From: Platanthera guangdongensis | Taxonomy: Eukaryota; Streptophyta; Magnoliopsida; Asparagales; Orchidaceae | NCBI GenBank assembly: GCA_039583875.1 | Contig: CM077149.1 | Span: 155,462,249-155,526,248 of the forward strand | Direction of reading: 5' to 3' | Length of the DNA: 64,000 bases | Part shown: positions 22,707 to 33,580 of the stretch, in pieces | Numbering within the stretch: position 1 is the first letter of the stretch | Layout of the letters: the number at the start of each line of letters is the position of its first letter | Made by a program: the position numbers and the translations under genes | Notes under the pieces: generated by a model | Told to the model about the DNA's origin: nothing | Seen by the model: only the letters and a program-made list of their open reading frames with translations | Database searches by the model: none

Positions 22707-22961
22707 TTAAAGTTGGGAAAGGGAAGGAACTAAGGGAAGGTGAAGCTGGTGTGCCAACTGGGTTGAGAGGAAGTTATGGCTCGCACCACTATCCAACATG
22801 ACCACAATGGGATGATCATACGTGCCCGCCAGCTTCAAGGTTTGAGGCCCCAAAATTCTGCCCACCAAGAAATAGGGCAGCTCCAAGAGGTGAAATGTAG
22901 GTGAGGCGATGTCCACCGCGCCGTCACCCTCGGATAGTTTGAGGGCCTTGAAGTCCTCCAA
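22707..22961 (-). pseudogene. gypsy aspartic protease
   Basis: The active site reads VVMLDSGASHNFLS (intact aspartate), followed by TQLAHQLHLPL. It starts in the gag C-terminal region (LKLSEGDGAVD). It lies in a separate frame from the polymerase. Confidence 0.8.
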
Positions 22962-22980
22962 GGGGACCCCAGAGTCGAAG

Positions 22981-23967
22981 TCACTGATGATGGTGTGGAA
23001 CTCCTTGGTGGAGCATACATGCGTAGGAGAGTAGGGCTGACGACACCGGAAATATGGGACCTTGTTGCGGCAGTCGTTGTAAGTACTGTTGGAGATGTGT
23101 TGGGGAACTCCCGGTCGGCCGGGTCAGTCCCCCCCCCCCCCCAGGGGACGTCCGATGTGGGGTCGTTGAAGGAGGTGTCTGTCGGGGCGGCCGAGACAGG
23201 TGGTGACTGGATGCAGGCGCATGCGCCCTGGGGGAGAGGTCGACCTCCAATAGACATGTCATGTCAAGGGCGTCGGAGACCGTGCAGGGGTGGTGCGTGC
23301 GAAGGCGGAAGCGGATATAGGGCAGTCGCCCCTGCATGAAGAAGCCAAGGTAATGGTCGGGTGACAATCCGGGAACGTGAGTGACCAAGGCTACAAACTT
23401 GTCAATATAGTCGTCCATGTCAGCTGTCTGGCGGACGCCGCATAGCCGCTCGATAGCGAAAGAGCTAGGGTAGCAGGTGTCGTACCGTCGGATCATCTCT
23501 TGTTGAGCTCGAGCCAGGAGATCCATGTATTGGATTGGCAAAGCCACCGAGCGCAGTGAAAGGCCAAGCCATCCAGGCCAACCACAACCGTGGACACCTT
23601 GTCATGCTTTAATGTGTAGTTGAGGTTGAAATATTGCTCCGTTTTTGCGATCCACCCAGTCGGATCAACGCCGAAAAAAAAGGAAATATCGAGGGAGCGG
23701 GCGGGCCGGCCCTGAATGGTTGGAGGAGGGTTTCCAGAGGGCATGGGCGGTGTCCCAATGCCGAGGAGAGAACCGCCGTCCGCGGGCGAGCAGGACGCAA
23801 CAGAAACGGCGGTGGAGGACGCCTGGAAAGTCAATCTTTGAGTAGAGGGAGGGGAGGGAGGCGTCCATGGAGGCGACAAGTTGTTCTTAGGCCTCAACGC
23901 AGCGGCTAAGAGCTTCGGCAACAGTATCTGGAGCGGGGTCGCCGGAGGAACGAGTGGTGGGAGCCAT
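22981..23967 (-). pseudogene. gypsy gag
   Basis: The best start is the ATG at 23967 (MAPTTRSSGDPAP), whose frame hits a TAA after about 26 codons and continues as EQLVASMDASLPSLYSK. Other frames carry the capsid blocks FFFGVDPTGWIAKTEQYF (near 23650) and IDKFVALVTHVPGLSPDH (near 23380). Several frameshifts, one beside a 14-base C run at about 23131-23144, break it. Confidence 0.75.
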
Positions 23968-24337
23968 GGACTAGAGACGTCGAACGGCGGCCAGAAGTGG
24001 GAGAATTTGGTGAAGGTGGCGGAAACAGAGGGGTTGGGCCTTTGTGCGACAGATCGGCGGAAAACTGTGGATCGGCAGTCGCACGTCGCTAGAAGCAGCA
24101 GATGAACGAACGTAGGCGTCGAAGGAAGGAGATCGACGTATCGATCTGAAACGGAATCGATAGGTGTCGAAGCAAAATCGAGATCCGTGTGGAAGCCTAA
24201 TTGATCGGAGCGGATGGGGGTTTGTCGAATCGGCACAGGCGGAACAAACGGCAACATGCGGGAATCGGGAGCAGCGCAGACATGGATCGGAGCAGCTACT
24301 GGCGACAATGTGCAGGCGGTGAGGCAAGTCGGGCCAA

Positions 24338-24682
24338 ATTAATACAATCTCGAAGAGGAATCCGGCTAGGGGGAGGGTCGGCGGTGGTGAGGGAGAGGGA
24401 GGAGAGATCAAGGGAAAGACAAGGGAGCAACCCGAAATCTCAGACATCCAAAGATAATCAAAAAATTACAACACCCATGTTATAAGCAAGGTTGCGAATA
24501 GCAAAAAGACGGTGCCAATAGAAAAAACGTACACATAACATAAGATGACAAAAGAATGCAAAAAATAATAATAATCATCCCGGCAGCGCGTCTTCGATCT
24601 CTCCTCCAACAAACGGACCCATCGTCGTCTTCCTCTGCGTGTAGACCTGCCACGGTGTCTCGTCGACGTGCACGTCCATGAT
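24338..24682 (-). repeat. 5' LTR of decayed gypsy element
   Basis: Shares long blocks with 19253-19562, e.g. CAACCCGAAATCTCAGACAT against CAACCTTAAATCTCATACAT. Both ends have lost their TG/CA, so limits are approximate. No convincing primer site follows it. Confidence 0.75.
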
Positions 24683-24689
24683 CTTTTTT

Positions 24690-25342
24690 TACCTCACCTC
24701 GATGGCTGAACTCCAAAGCCCGAACCCCATCATCGCTTGCAAAATCTAGGAGGACCTGGAAATGCCATCCTACCCATAAGGTATTAATTTGACCCCAACA
24801 TGCATTTGAGTGAAATCTAGATTTTTGGATGTTTTCAATTTTATTGATTGAGGTTCATAGTCTTTTTATTCCAAAAATGAAAGTATTCATTCAAAACCAT
24901 ATAATTTATTTATATTTGTGAATATTTCACTCTCCTAATCAGCTCCAAATTGCCTCCTAGGTAAACAAATGTATCTTTTGCTTTAAATATGTTAGCAGAA
25001 ATAGTTTTTAAGGACCAAAATCTAAAAACTTGACAAGTTTGGGGACCAGGATCTTAAAAGCAAAAAAATTGGCAGCAGCTTCTTAAAGATGACAAAAATT
25101 GATGGCTGAAAGTCAGTGGAGAAAAGATCTTGTACATTTCACTCCAAATGGATAGTATCTATTTGGAGGTCACGATTTTATCAAAGTTGATCCAACGGGT
25201 TGGGCAATTCCATTCCTTTATATTTTCATATCTTCAAAAAATTTCACAACCTCTGATAAAGTAAAAAGAGATGTAAGCCATGAAATGGACAAATGAAGGG
25301 GAACCAAATGGATAGTAAATAAGAAAGAGAAAGGAATTAAAC
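24690..25342. other. AT-rich sequence downstream of ALDH exon 3, probably intron
   Basis: No coding motif is visible. If the ALDH gene continues to the left, this is the start of its third intron, with the donor at 25341-25342. Confidence 0.45.
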
Positions 25343-25935
25343 CTATAGGAAAATTCCAAGAAGCAATGATTAGGATGACACCGAGAGGCTCCGGCACCAC
25401 TTCGCCGGTGCTCGGAAAACTAACCAGCGGGACCCTAACCTGCATAAAACAATCTCGGATTAATGGATCACCAGTCTATCATCCCTTCTACTGTGCCAAA
25501 TGGTAAAAGAAATATCTATATACAGCATTCTACTTCGAACCTTCTCAGGCTTCATCCATTTCTTGAGATTTTCAAGCGCATGATCCACCGACTTAGCTAA
25601 CAACCCTACCTGCGAGCACAGAAACGAACACCCCCGTTACCAGATCTTCTTCGCACGATTTTAGGCAGAAATGCAGCAAAAAACATTATAGAAGAGGAGG
25701 GAATCGAAAGAGGGTTGAAGGAGGGGACTGGGGAGGAGAAGACCTCGTCACGAAAAGCTTCGACGCGGTGTTTTCCTAGATCAAGCATAAGGGCATCGCA
25801 GATGGCGATCTCAGACTCAAGGATGAGATCCTTGAGAGCCCTAAGTTGCGACCTCCTCCAAAAGTAACTCCTCGTCCCGCCGCTCTCGAAGGCCTCTCTC
25901 GCCTCCTCCACGACCCTCTCCACCTGCATTTCCAT
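25343..25935 (-). CDS. ALDH3-family aldehyde dehydrogenase, exons 1-3 only
   Basis: Exon 1 (25935-25744, 64 codons) starts at an ATG and carries FESGGTRSYFWRRSQL and LDLGKHRVEAFRDE, hallmarks of class 3 ALDH N-termini. Exon 2 (25609-25541) encodes VDHALENLKKWMKPEK. Exon 3 (25439-25343) encodes EVVPEPLGVILIIASWNFPI. GT-AG introns fit between them and phases are consistent (0, 0, then 1). The family oxidises fatty and other aldehydes to acids with NAD(P)+ and acts in stress detoxification; Arabidopsis ALDH3F1 and ALDH3H1 are the comparison. The cofactor-binding and catalytic exons are not found in this window. Either intron 3 is very long and full of the elements to the left, or the gene is a truncated remnant. 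An out-of-frame ATG at 26006 lies upstream. Confidence 0.85.
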
Positions 25936-26028
25936 TTCCCTTTTTCTTCTTCCTCCTCTTCTTCTTCTTCGATCTTCCAATTCCAATTGCTGCGGCCTGT
26001 GTTCATCCTCAGGCCGCTTTAAAACCCC

Positions 26029-26036
26029 TTAAATAA
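26029..26036 (-). promoter_or_regulatory. TATA-like box upstream of ALDH3 gene
   Basis: On the minus strand TTATTTAA lies about 95 bases upstream of the ATG. It is a weak match to a TATA box, supported only by position. Confidence 0.35.
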
Positions 26037-26107
26037 AAAGAAGCTCTTCCGTCAGCCTCTTTTCAGAATGCAGTTATTATGAAGGGCGTCGGTAGTTTTA
26101 GCCCAGT

Positions 26108-26480
26108 TTGGGGAGTGCGGGAAAAAGAAGCGCAACTCTTTATTGGCGAGTCATATCTAAAAATCTATTAATTTTTCGAATCTTTTTGAAATACATTTTG
26201 TACGTGCAATTCAGGAAAAGAAGCGCAACTCTTAATTGTTCAGCACGAATGTTGAGATCTACAACATTCGTGCTGAACACTTTTCCTGAATTGCACGTAC
26301 AAAACGTATTTTTGATAGACGCAAAACCTGCGCATATTTACAAAGTACGTCTTGTACATGCATTTCTATGAAAAGTGCACACCACGACACGACTCTCAAC
26401 GAGATCTACAACTTTAGTGATGAACACTTTTCCTAAAACTGCATGTACAAGACGTATTTCGAAAAGGCGCGAAAAATTAT
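26108..26480. repeat. Foldback repeat pair
   Basis: A hairpin at 26199-26304 has outer arms GTACGTGCAATTCAGGAAAA and its exact complement, and inner perfect 17-bp arms (GTTCAGCACGAATGTTG) around a 7-base loop AGATCTA. A second, related foldback follows at about 26349-26457 (arms with CGTCTTGTACATGCA) with the same AGATCTACAAC centre. The layout suggests a duplicated MITE-like foldback; no target duplication was settled. Confidence 0.75.
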
Positions 26481-28500
26481 GAGATTTTGAAGTGTGATTA
26501 GTCAATAACAAGTTGCGGTTAACAGTCACCTTAAATTATATGCATCCCTCTAATTCAATTCTAACTTATGTGATGTGACTTGATTATTAATAAGTAGTGT
26601 ATATAATTTAACTGAAAATAAGTTCCTCAGATTAAATTTGCATAGGAATATAGTTCAAACCATGCTTTCATTCTTAAATGTGATTGACTCGCATAACCGT
26701 CTCGTCTCTTCAGTTATTTTTTAATCAATGCTAACCTGCAATTTTCGCTCGTGTGCTTGCACGTCTGAATGGCTGAATGTAATTTATTTTAACATGCCAA
26801 AATTATTCTAATTTCTCCTCTCTCAAATCCAATGTTTTACTCCAACATCTCGGATGGCATTTGGAAGAGAGCTCAAAGAAAAGAGATGTAGGAGGTTGGA
26901 TCTGTCTTCTCCAACATGCATGCAATGAGATCTATGTATAGGCAAACTCTTATTAAGGACATAATCATCTTTTTTGTCTGAGGATAGCGGTCTCTTCTTT
27001 TTCATTAGTGTTATTAGCAACTCAAACTGGCCCGTTCCCATGAGCACCCGCAGCCGGCCCTCCGACCGACCGCTCCCTCCTCCCCGGGCGGCCTCCGGCC
27101 GTTGGGGGCTTGTCCCCGGCCGTCGTCGCCGGTCTCTCCTTTTCTGTCGTCGGTCAATCCTCTGTCGTCCAATCGTCCTCGCGCGATCTCCATCGTCTGA
27201 TGTATAGATAACCACTCACATAACCACTGGCGTAACCACCCATTATGTACGGGTGCAAATTTCCGAAAATAATACCAATCTACGAACCGTAAAATTGTTC
27301 AAATAATGTGTACATCAAACTATACTAAAATGACATACAGTTAGTAATTATGGTGATTACGATATGCGGATAGCTGCGTAACCACTGTAACCGCGCATGA
27401 GACTTATAAAATAGAACCACAGACCCTACTTAATTCTCATCTTTTTCTCTCTAGATTTTCTCATATGTTCTCTATCCTCCCGCCTTTACTCATACGCGGG
27501 CGAGAGTTCCATCAAAAATCTCCTACCACCTTCAAAGATCTTTGAATGCCTTTGAGCCCCCTTTTGGAGATTTCACCTTGTGCACGTCGCGCCACCCCGC
27601 GTGCTCCGGTCCAAGTGCGCCTTCGTGCACTCCGCTCCCGCACGCTCCGGTCCAAGCATGCCCTATGTGCGCTCCGCTCCAAACATGCCCCCGCACGCTC
27701 CGCTTCCAAGAGCGCACCCACATGTCCTGTTTTCACGAGCGCTCCTCAACGCACACTTTGCCCGAAAACAACACCAACTGTCTACAAGAGCGACTTCAGA
27801 GCACACAAAGTACCTCTTAACCATACTCGAGCAAGCTACATGCATCACAACCTCAACTCAACAATGAGTTCTACAGTTGACAACAAATCAACCGGTGCAG
27901 ACACCTCTTAGCTCAACAAGAGACAAGCCACAAAGATGAAAGGCGCAGAACGTGTCGCTCAAGCCTCCAAGCAGTAGCCAAAGTCTTCAGTGCGCTCAAA
28001 GTGCAATACTCCCCACTGTAACAAGCAATGAGCATAGCTCTGTAACAATTATAACGATGAGCGATTTGTCACCCTCAATTTCTCTTAAAAGCTTTGTAAC
28101 AACACTCAAGACTGGGGGAAGTTTGGTCAGCACAGATCCGATCACGTGATTTTTCACCACTTTTTGGGGTTTTCACTTTAAAAAATTGTCTTGTCATCTG
28201 ACTCAATTTTGAGGGCTGTTTACGCACTCGACCGCTTCTGATTTAAGACATTTCAATATATACCGACCTACAGGAGTCTCGTGTGTGGCGCAACCATAAT
28301 TAATAAAAATGAGTAGTTGAGATTTTGTCTAAATTATTATATGTTGGATAAAATAGTTTAAAGATGAATTTAGAGGGTCTATAATAAATTATAATAATTA
28401 ATTAAACAATAAGTTGACTTTGTCATGTCTGTTGATTAATTAAACAATAAGTTTTTACTGAAAAAACTAAACAATAAGTTCGGGTTAATCTTGCTCTACG
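26481..28500. other. Intergenic, no gene recognised
   Basis: The stretch holds a GC-rich patch near 27025-27190 and a short degenerate repeat near 27596-27720 built from CGCTCCGGTCCAAGC-like units. Sequence near 27440-27560 looks like the end of an old LTR or leader but has no partner. Strings of ATAACCAC and GTAACCAC near 27205-27395 may be a decayed DNA transposon. No open frame has recognisable motifs. Confidence 0.4.
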
Positions 28501-28964
28501 TAAGAGCAACTTCAATCGGTCGCAAAAATGCAGATTCTGCATTTTTGCCGAAAAATTTACCTCTAATCGGGTGACATTTCATCCTGCATTTATGCAGATT
28601 TTCTCTCTCCTCCTCTAATTATAGAGGAGGGAAAGAGGAAATGTTGGTCAAGCCATTTATTTTTATAATATATTTTTTATTTTGTTATTATTTAATTATT
28701 AGTTATATTAATTTCTTGTATAATTTATAAATCTTGCGTAGCCGCTACAGTAATTTTTCAATGATGACATATAATATATCAATAAAATTATTTTTTCAAG
28801 ACCTACAAAACGAGACTAATATTGAATACTTTTTAATTATTATTTGTCATACAAATAATATAAGATGATCTATTTACTGAATAAACTTGAGAAACCAAAA
28901 AAATTACATTCAAAATTACATAGTTTCATTCTCATGTTGTTCGCACAAATATTCAACTAATACA

Positions 28965-29084
28965 ACTCAGCCCGACGGTTCGTCGAGCTGAGCCCGATGA
29001 TTCGGCGAGCTGAGCCAGCTCGCCGAATCGTCGGTCTCAGCCCGATGATTCGGCGAGCTGAGCTGAGCTCGACGAATCGTGGAG
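28965..29084. repeat. Palindromic tandem array, left part
   Basis: Repeats of AGCCCGACGATTCG-like strings alternating with their complement (CTCGACGAATCGT). The array continues at 57109-57600; it was split by the LTR element at 29090-57103, which duplicated ctgag. Confidence 0.85.
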
Positions 29085-29159
29085 CTGAGTGTAACACCCC
29101 AGATTTGGAGAAAGGGGTCGATTTATGTTTCTGGACATTTTTTGGTTTCTGGTAGGGGG

Positions 29160-29835
29160 CACACGGCCCGGGACACGGGTGTGTCCCCCGGGATACGGGT
29201 GTGTCCCAGGCCGTGTCGGGCTGTGTCGACGACTTGGCCGCGTTGGTCGACACTTTGCGCTCGACGAAGTGTCGAGTGAGGGCACACGGCCTGCGACACG
29301 GGCGTGTCGCAGGGCGTGTCGAGCCCGTGTCGACACTCGGCCCGGGGTGTCGACATTTTCGCTCGATTTTGTGTCGAGACGAGGCACACGGCCTAGGACA
29401 CGGGCGTGTCCAAGGCCGTGTGGGTCTGTCAACGATCTTCAGTCGACGATGTTCACTCGACGAGTGTCGAGTGTCGAGTGTCGAGTGTCGAGTGTCGAGA
29501 CTGGGGCACACGACCTGTGACACGGGCGTGTCACAGGGCGTGTCCCGCTTGGTCGACGATCTGCGCTCGACGTTTTTCTGCGGTGTCGACACAAAGGCTG
29601 TCGACGAGTGTCGAGACTTGGCACACGGCTTGGGACACGCCCACCTCTCGGGATGTTTTCGGGGCCGTGTCAATGGAGGCACACGGCCGGCCACACGGCC
29701 GTGTCATTGGGGACTCGGGCGTGTCGGATCGAACACGGGCGTGTCGGATGCCCGTGTGCTGTTCCAGGCGCGTCGATTTGAGACGACGAACGAAGCACAC
29801 GGCCCTGGACACGAGCGTGTGTCAGGTCGTGTTCG
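29160..29835. repeat. Palindromic CACGGGCGTG modules in the outer LTR
   Basis: About eight modules. The clearest: 29291-29312 (CTGCGACACG, GG, complement), 29385-29422 (18-base arms with one mismatch around GG) and 29514-29537 (perfect CCTGTGACACG arms around GG). The bases next to the core differ between modules but remain complementary. A CGAGTGT heptamer run lies at about 29458-29500. Confidence 0.85.
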
Positions 29836-30351
29836 GCCCATGTATTTTTTTTTTCAGGCGGATCGTGGCCAATCTTTTCCTGATTTTAGGATCTGACGGT
29901 TTAGGATGGTTCTTGGGGAGTTAAGTCCGAGAATAGGGTTGGAAACCCTCATTCTTCTTCAAGCTTTTCTCTTACTAATTTCTAGAGAGAAGGGAGAGCA
30001 AGGAAGAAGGTGAAGGAGGGTTTGGGCTGTAGGAGAAGCTTCGGAGCTCCAAATCGCGAGCCGAGTCCGGATCCGTGGAGGCTAGATCTTTGCAAAGGTT
30101 TTCATCCGGAGATTTTGCCATGGCAAGGAAGAGTAGTCGGAAGGTAACGACACTTGATAACTCTAATTTTGTCCATGTTTTTATGTTATTTTTATTTAAT
30201 AATTAATTAGTTTTTAATTATATTTTGAAATTTTATTATTGAATTTTTCTAATTTCTTATTTCAGGGCAGTCTGGGCTGCAAACTTCAATTTGGAGTCTA
30301 TAGGATTGACCAGGAGACAAAACTGGGCAAAAGCAATAATTTTTCAAAAGA

Positions 30352-30956
30352 CACGCCATAGTCACGGGCGTGACCGACATGGTCACGGGCGTGACCGACA
30401 TGGTCACGGGCGTGACCGACATGGTCACGGGCGTGACATCCTGGCGAGAACCCGGCTCGTGGAAGGAGCTACCTGCCACGTCAATTAAAATTACACGCCT
30501 TAAGGTCACGGGCGTGACCATCATTACACGGGCGTGTACTCCAGGCGTGACATCCAGTGCTCTGCCCTGACTTCCAGTCAACGGCAGTTTCAATTTGCAA
30601 CAAGTCACGGGCGTGACACATTTGGCACGGGCGTGACATACCCCGTGACAGCCTGGCGTGCCGACTTAATGCTGCAGTTTCAGTCGCTGGGAGTTTTCTC
30701 AAGACACGCCCATGGTCACGGGCGTGACCAGGGGCGTGACCTTCCAACAACGGCCGGAGTTATTCCCGCCGTTTCTGCTTCCCGCCGTTCTTCTACAACC
30801 GTCAAGACACGCCCTAGGTCACGGGCGTGACCTAGGGGCGTGACCCGCAAATTAACGACTTTTGGCGGTTTCGCGCCAACGTTCAGAAGACTTCAAGACG
30901 ACGGTTCCGAGACCGACACGCCCTAGGTCACGGGCGTGACCTAGGGGCGTGACCAC
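30352..30956. repeat. Palindromic GTCACGGGCGTGAC modules in Athila U3
   Basis: A tandem 21-bp block (4 units from 30361) is followed by single modules near 30515 and 30604 and nested ones at 30705-30740, 30808-30843 and 30917-30954. The nested form is CACGCCC, three variable bases, GTCACG, GG, CGTGAC, the complementary three bases and GGGCGTG. The last ends about 16 bases upstream of the TATA box. The 3' LTR repeats the set at 41482-42065. Confidence 0.92.
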
Positions 30957-30970
30957 CCAGCAACTTTTTC

Positions 30971-30977
30971 TATAAAT
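30971..30977 (+). promoter_or_regulatory. LTR TATA box of Athila element
   Basis: TATAAAT downstream of the palindromic modules; the expected start of R lies a few tens of bases further. The corresponding site in the 3' LTR is near 42082. Confidence 0.7.
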
Positions 30978-31862
30978 TCCAGACAGCTTCAGATGGCCGA
31001 GGAGGAGATTTTTGGGAGCTTAGTTCTGTTCTATTTACGGTTTTTCCTGCATTTTTAATTCCTAGTGTAATCTTTATTTTTCAAGTCTTTTCTTAAATCA
31101 TGTCTTTCTTATGCTTTCATGTAATACTCCCATCATGATGAGTAGCTAATTTCCCAATTAGCACTTGATCATGATGAACTTTGGAATGGAATAAAATTCT
31201 TATTTTTGTCTCAATTTAGCAAGCATTCTATTTTCTAAACTTTGATTTATCTTTGATTTAAATTTTCTTCGAATTCATAAGTTGCAAATTATGTTTATTC
31301 GAGCTTAGATTCGTATCCTAGATTTACCGAGAGGTTGTGGATACGAGTAGATCACTCAAGGATAAAGAGAATTTCTTGCACCCCTCGAGAGAGGAACGCA
31401 AAATTCTTCCGCCTTGGAGTCAACTCCATTAGTGAGGTTCACCGCCTAAAGCAAGCTTAGGTCTTTCGACTGGCCGAGAGGTCTTAATCGATCTACCTAA
31501 GGTTAGTCGAGTGCGTATTCTCGAGAGAGGCGCTTCGTAACTTTGGAACCTCCGCGGTCGAAGTTAATAATTTAGATGCTTGTGCTCTTTAATTTCGTGG
31601 ATTTTATTCTAGCCCAAAGTGATTCTAGATCAAGTGCTAGTCTTTTATTCATCGAATTTCTCCTCTTCATTTAACGTTCGTTTTCCGCAAAACCAATTTT
31701 CCGATCGATAAAATAATAGTTCGTCCTTGTGAGTACAAATACTCAACGGTCCCCGAGTTTAAATACGATATTTCATATACTAAATTTCGATAGGTGCACT
31801 TGCCTAGTTGAGAGTTTAGTTTGGATCATTTTTCAAAACTTATAAAATCCACATCAAGTTTT

Positions 31863-31880
31863 TGGCGCCGTTGCCGGGGA
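31863..31880 (+). promoter_or_regulatory. primer-binding site, tRNA-Asp type
   Basis: TGGCGCCGTTGCCGGGGA is complementary to the 3' end of plant tRNA-Asp and lies six bases after the LTR. This primer is characteristic of Athila elements. Confidence 0.92.
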
Positions 31881-31993
31881 AATTTTTTTTGTTGATATTT
31901 TGAAAGCAAGGCTCTATTAATTTTATCATTTTCTTTTTGTTTTAGAAATATCAAAAATAAAAAAAAAATATTTATTTTGTTTTATTTTGGTGT

Positions 31994-33580
31994 ATGACCC
32001 GAGGGAATCCGTCGCCTCTTTTTGATTTGGATCCGGAAATCGAGCGAACCCTTCGGCATCGCTTACGATTTCAAGTTCCGAATTTTCAAGATACGGACTC
32101 CTTAGGAGACACTCCTAATCCTTCATTAATCCTCTCTCCGTCACCGCCTTCTTCTTCTCCTTCTTCATTTAGTTCTTCTTCTCATTCTCCTAGATCTCCT
32201 TCTTCTGCTTCTTCCAATATGGGTGAGCCAAATGCGGTTGAACAAAGGACTATGTCCTATTATGCCCGTCCAAACTTGGACGAGACTCAATCTAGTATTG
32301 TTCGCCCCGCTATTGCCCCCAATAATTTTGAGTTGAAGTCCAAGCATCATCCAAATGGTACAACAATATGTACAATTTGATGGGCTTCAAGATGAAGATC
32401 CAAACGCGCATATTTCAAATTTCTTAGAAATATGCGATACTTTTAAAATTAATGGTGTATCCGATGATGCCATCCGGCTAAGGTTATTTCCATTTACATT
32501 GCGCACTAAAGCCAAGCAGTGGTTGGGTTCTCTACCAAGAGGATCCATCACAACATGGGCTCAAATGACGGAAAAATTTCTTACGAAATACTTTCCGCCG
32601 GCTAAAACGGCTAAATTGCGCAATGATATCACTTATTTCTCCCAAATTGATTCGGAAACATTATATGATACTTGGGAGCGTTTCAAGGAATTGCTTCGTC
32701 GATGTCCTCATCATGCAATTCCGGATTGGTTACAAATCCAAACCTTCTATAACGGCCTAAATTCTCAAACTAGGCAACATATTGATGCCGCCGCCGGTGG
32801 AACGCTTAATAACAAAACACCGGCGGCCGCACAAGAGCTTATAGAAGGTATGGCTTTGAATACCTATCAATGGAGTACACCTCGGTCTAAACCACCTAAA
32901 CCGGCCGGGATGTATGAAATCGATACGGTTTCAAGTTTGTCTCTCCAGGTTGAGCAACTGCAAAAACAGATGAACGAGATGTCTGCTTCCTCGTCCAAAT
33001 CTACCTGTGAGCCCCAATATTGGGAGCCTTCTACTATTGCCGAGCATGTGGATTACATGGGTAATCCGAATCGGCCACCTTATAATCCGGGTAACAATTT
33101 TGGCAATACCTATCACCCGGGTATAAGGAATCACCCCAACTTCTCTTGGAGTAATCCGGGGAACGCGGCGCGCCCGCCGAACACGATTCCACCCGGCTAT
33201 TTTCCACCGCAAGCTCCCAAAGCTCCCAATCTCGAGGAATTGTTCACTAAATATACAACTACAAATGACGCCAACATCCGGAATCTCACCGGATCTCTTC
33301 GAAGTTTGGAGACGCAAATCGGGCAAATAGCTAAAATGCTCTCCGATCGTCAACAAGGAGCGCTACCGGGCAATACAGAGCCCAACCCCAAGGAGCATGC
33401 AAAAGCCATCACCCTACGGAGCGGGAAAGAGGTAACCACTTCTCCAATTCCGGTTGATACGGAGGTAATAATTTCTCCATCTTCTCCTCCGTCTAAGCCT
33501 TCTACGCTTAATAAACCAAAAGCTTATCAACCACCTCTTCCCTATCCATCTAGAATGCAAAAAAAACCGGGTGGATGAAC
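31994..33580 (+). pseudogene. Athila gag
   Basis: The ATG at 31994 begins MTRGNPSPLFDLDPEIER; a serine-rich segment and NFELK follow. One extra base near 32337-32342 shifts the frame. From 32355 the capsid domain is open: PNAHISNFLEICDTFK, WLGSLPRGSITTW, KFLTKYFPPAK, TFYNGLNSQTRQHIDAAAGG. A glutamine-rich helix (QVEQLQKQMNEMS) and a proline/asparagine-rich tail follow, ending with HAKAITLRSGKEV, a block that precedes protease in this family. A second shift occurs in an eight-A run at 33559-33566. Confidence 0.9.

Larger units (their letters stand above)
18489..24685 (-). mobile_element. Decayed Ty3/gypsy element with two insertions
   Basis: Matching LTRs lie at about 18489-19562 (with a foreign solo LTR inside) and about 24338-24682. 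They share blocks such as CATCCAAAGATAATCAAAAA and GACGGTGC. Between them, on the minus strand, are gag, protease, reverse transcriptase and RNase H remains and a pol C-terminus, but almost no integrase. A hAT-like element sits in the reverse transcriptase. Exact ends and target duplication could not be fixed. The LTR start TGTTACGGAT (minus strand) is shared with the element at 5181-11010, so they may be relatives. Confidence 0.8.
30155..31856 (+). repeat. 5' LTR of Athila element
   Basis: Starts TGATAACTCTAATTTTG and ends AAATCCACATCA. U3 carries the palindromic modules, followed by the TATA box at 30971. It has four copies of a 21-bp unit (starting 30361, 30382, 30403, 30424), while the 3' LTR has three. 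Confidence 0.96.

Noticed and set aside
24338..24682. tRNA-Met primer site next to the 5' LTR of the decayed gypsy element
   Set aside because: The adjacent sequence (TTTGGCCCGACTTG on the minus strand) does not match it well enough.
27542..27911. Three overlapping plus-strand readings of about 90-120 codons
   Set aside because: All three frames open across a low-complexity GC-rich repeat; no motif in any.
29037..29896. Several overlapping readings of 60-245 codons
   Set aside because: Caused by GC-rich palindromic modules on both strands; composition only.
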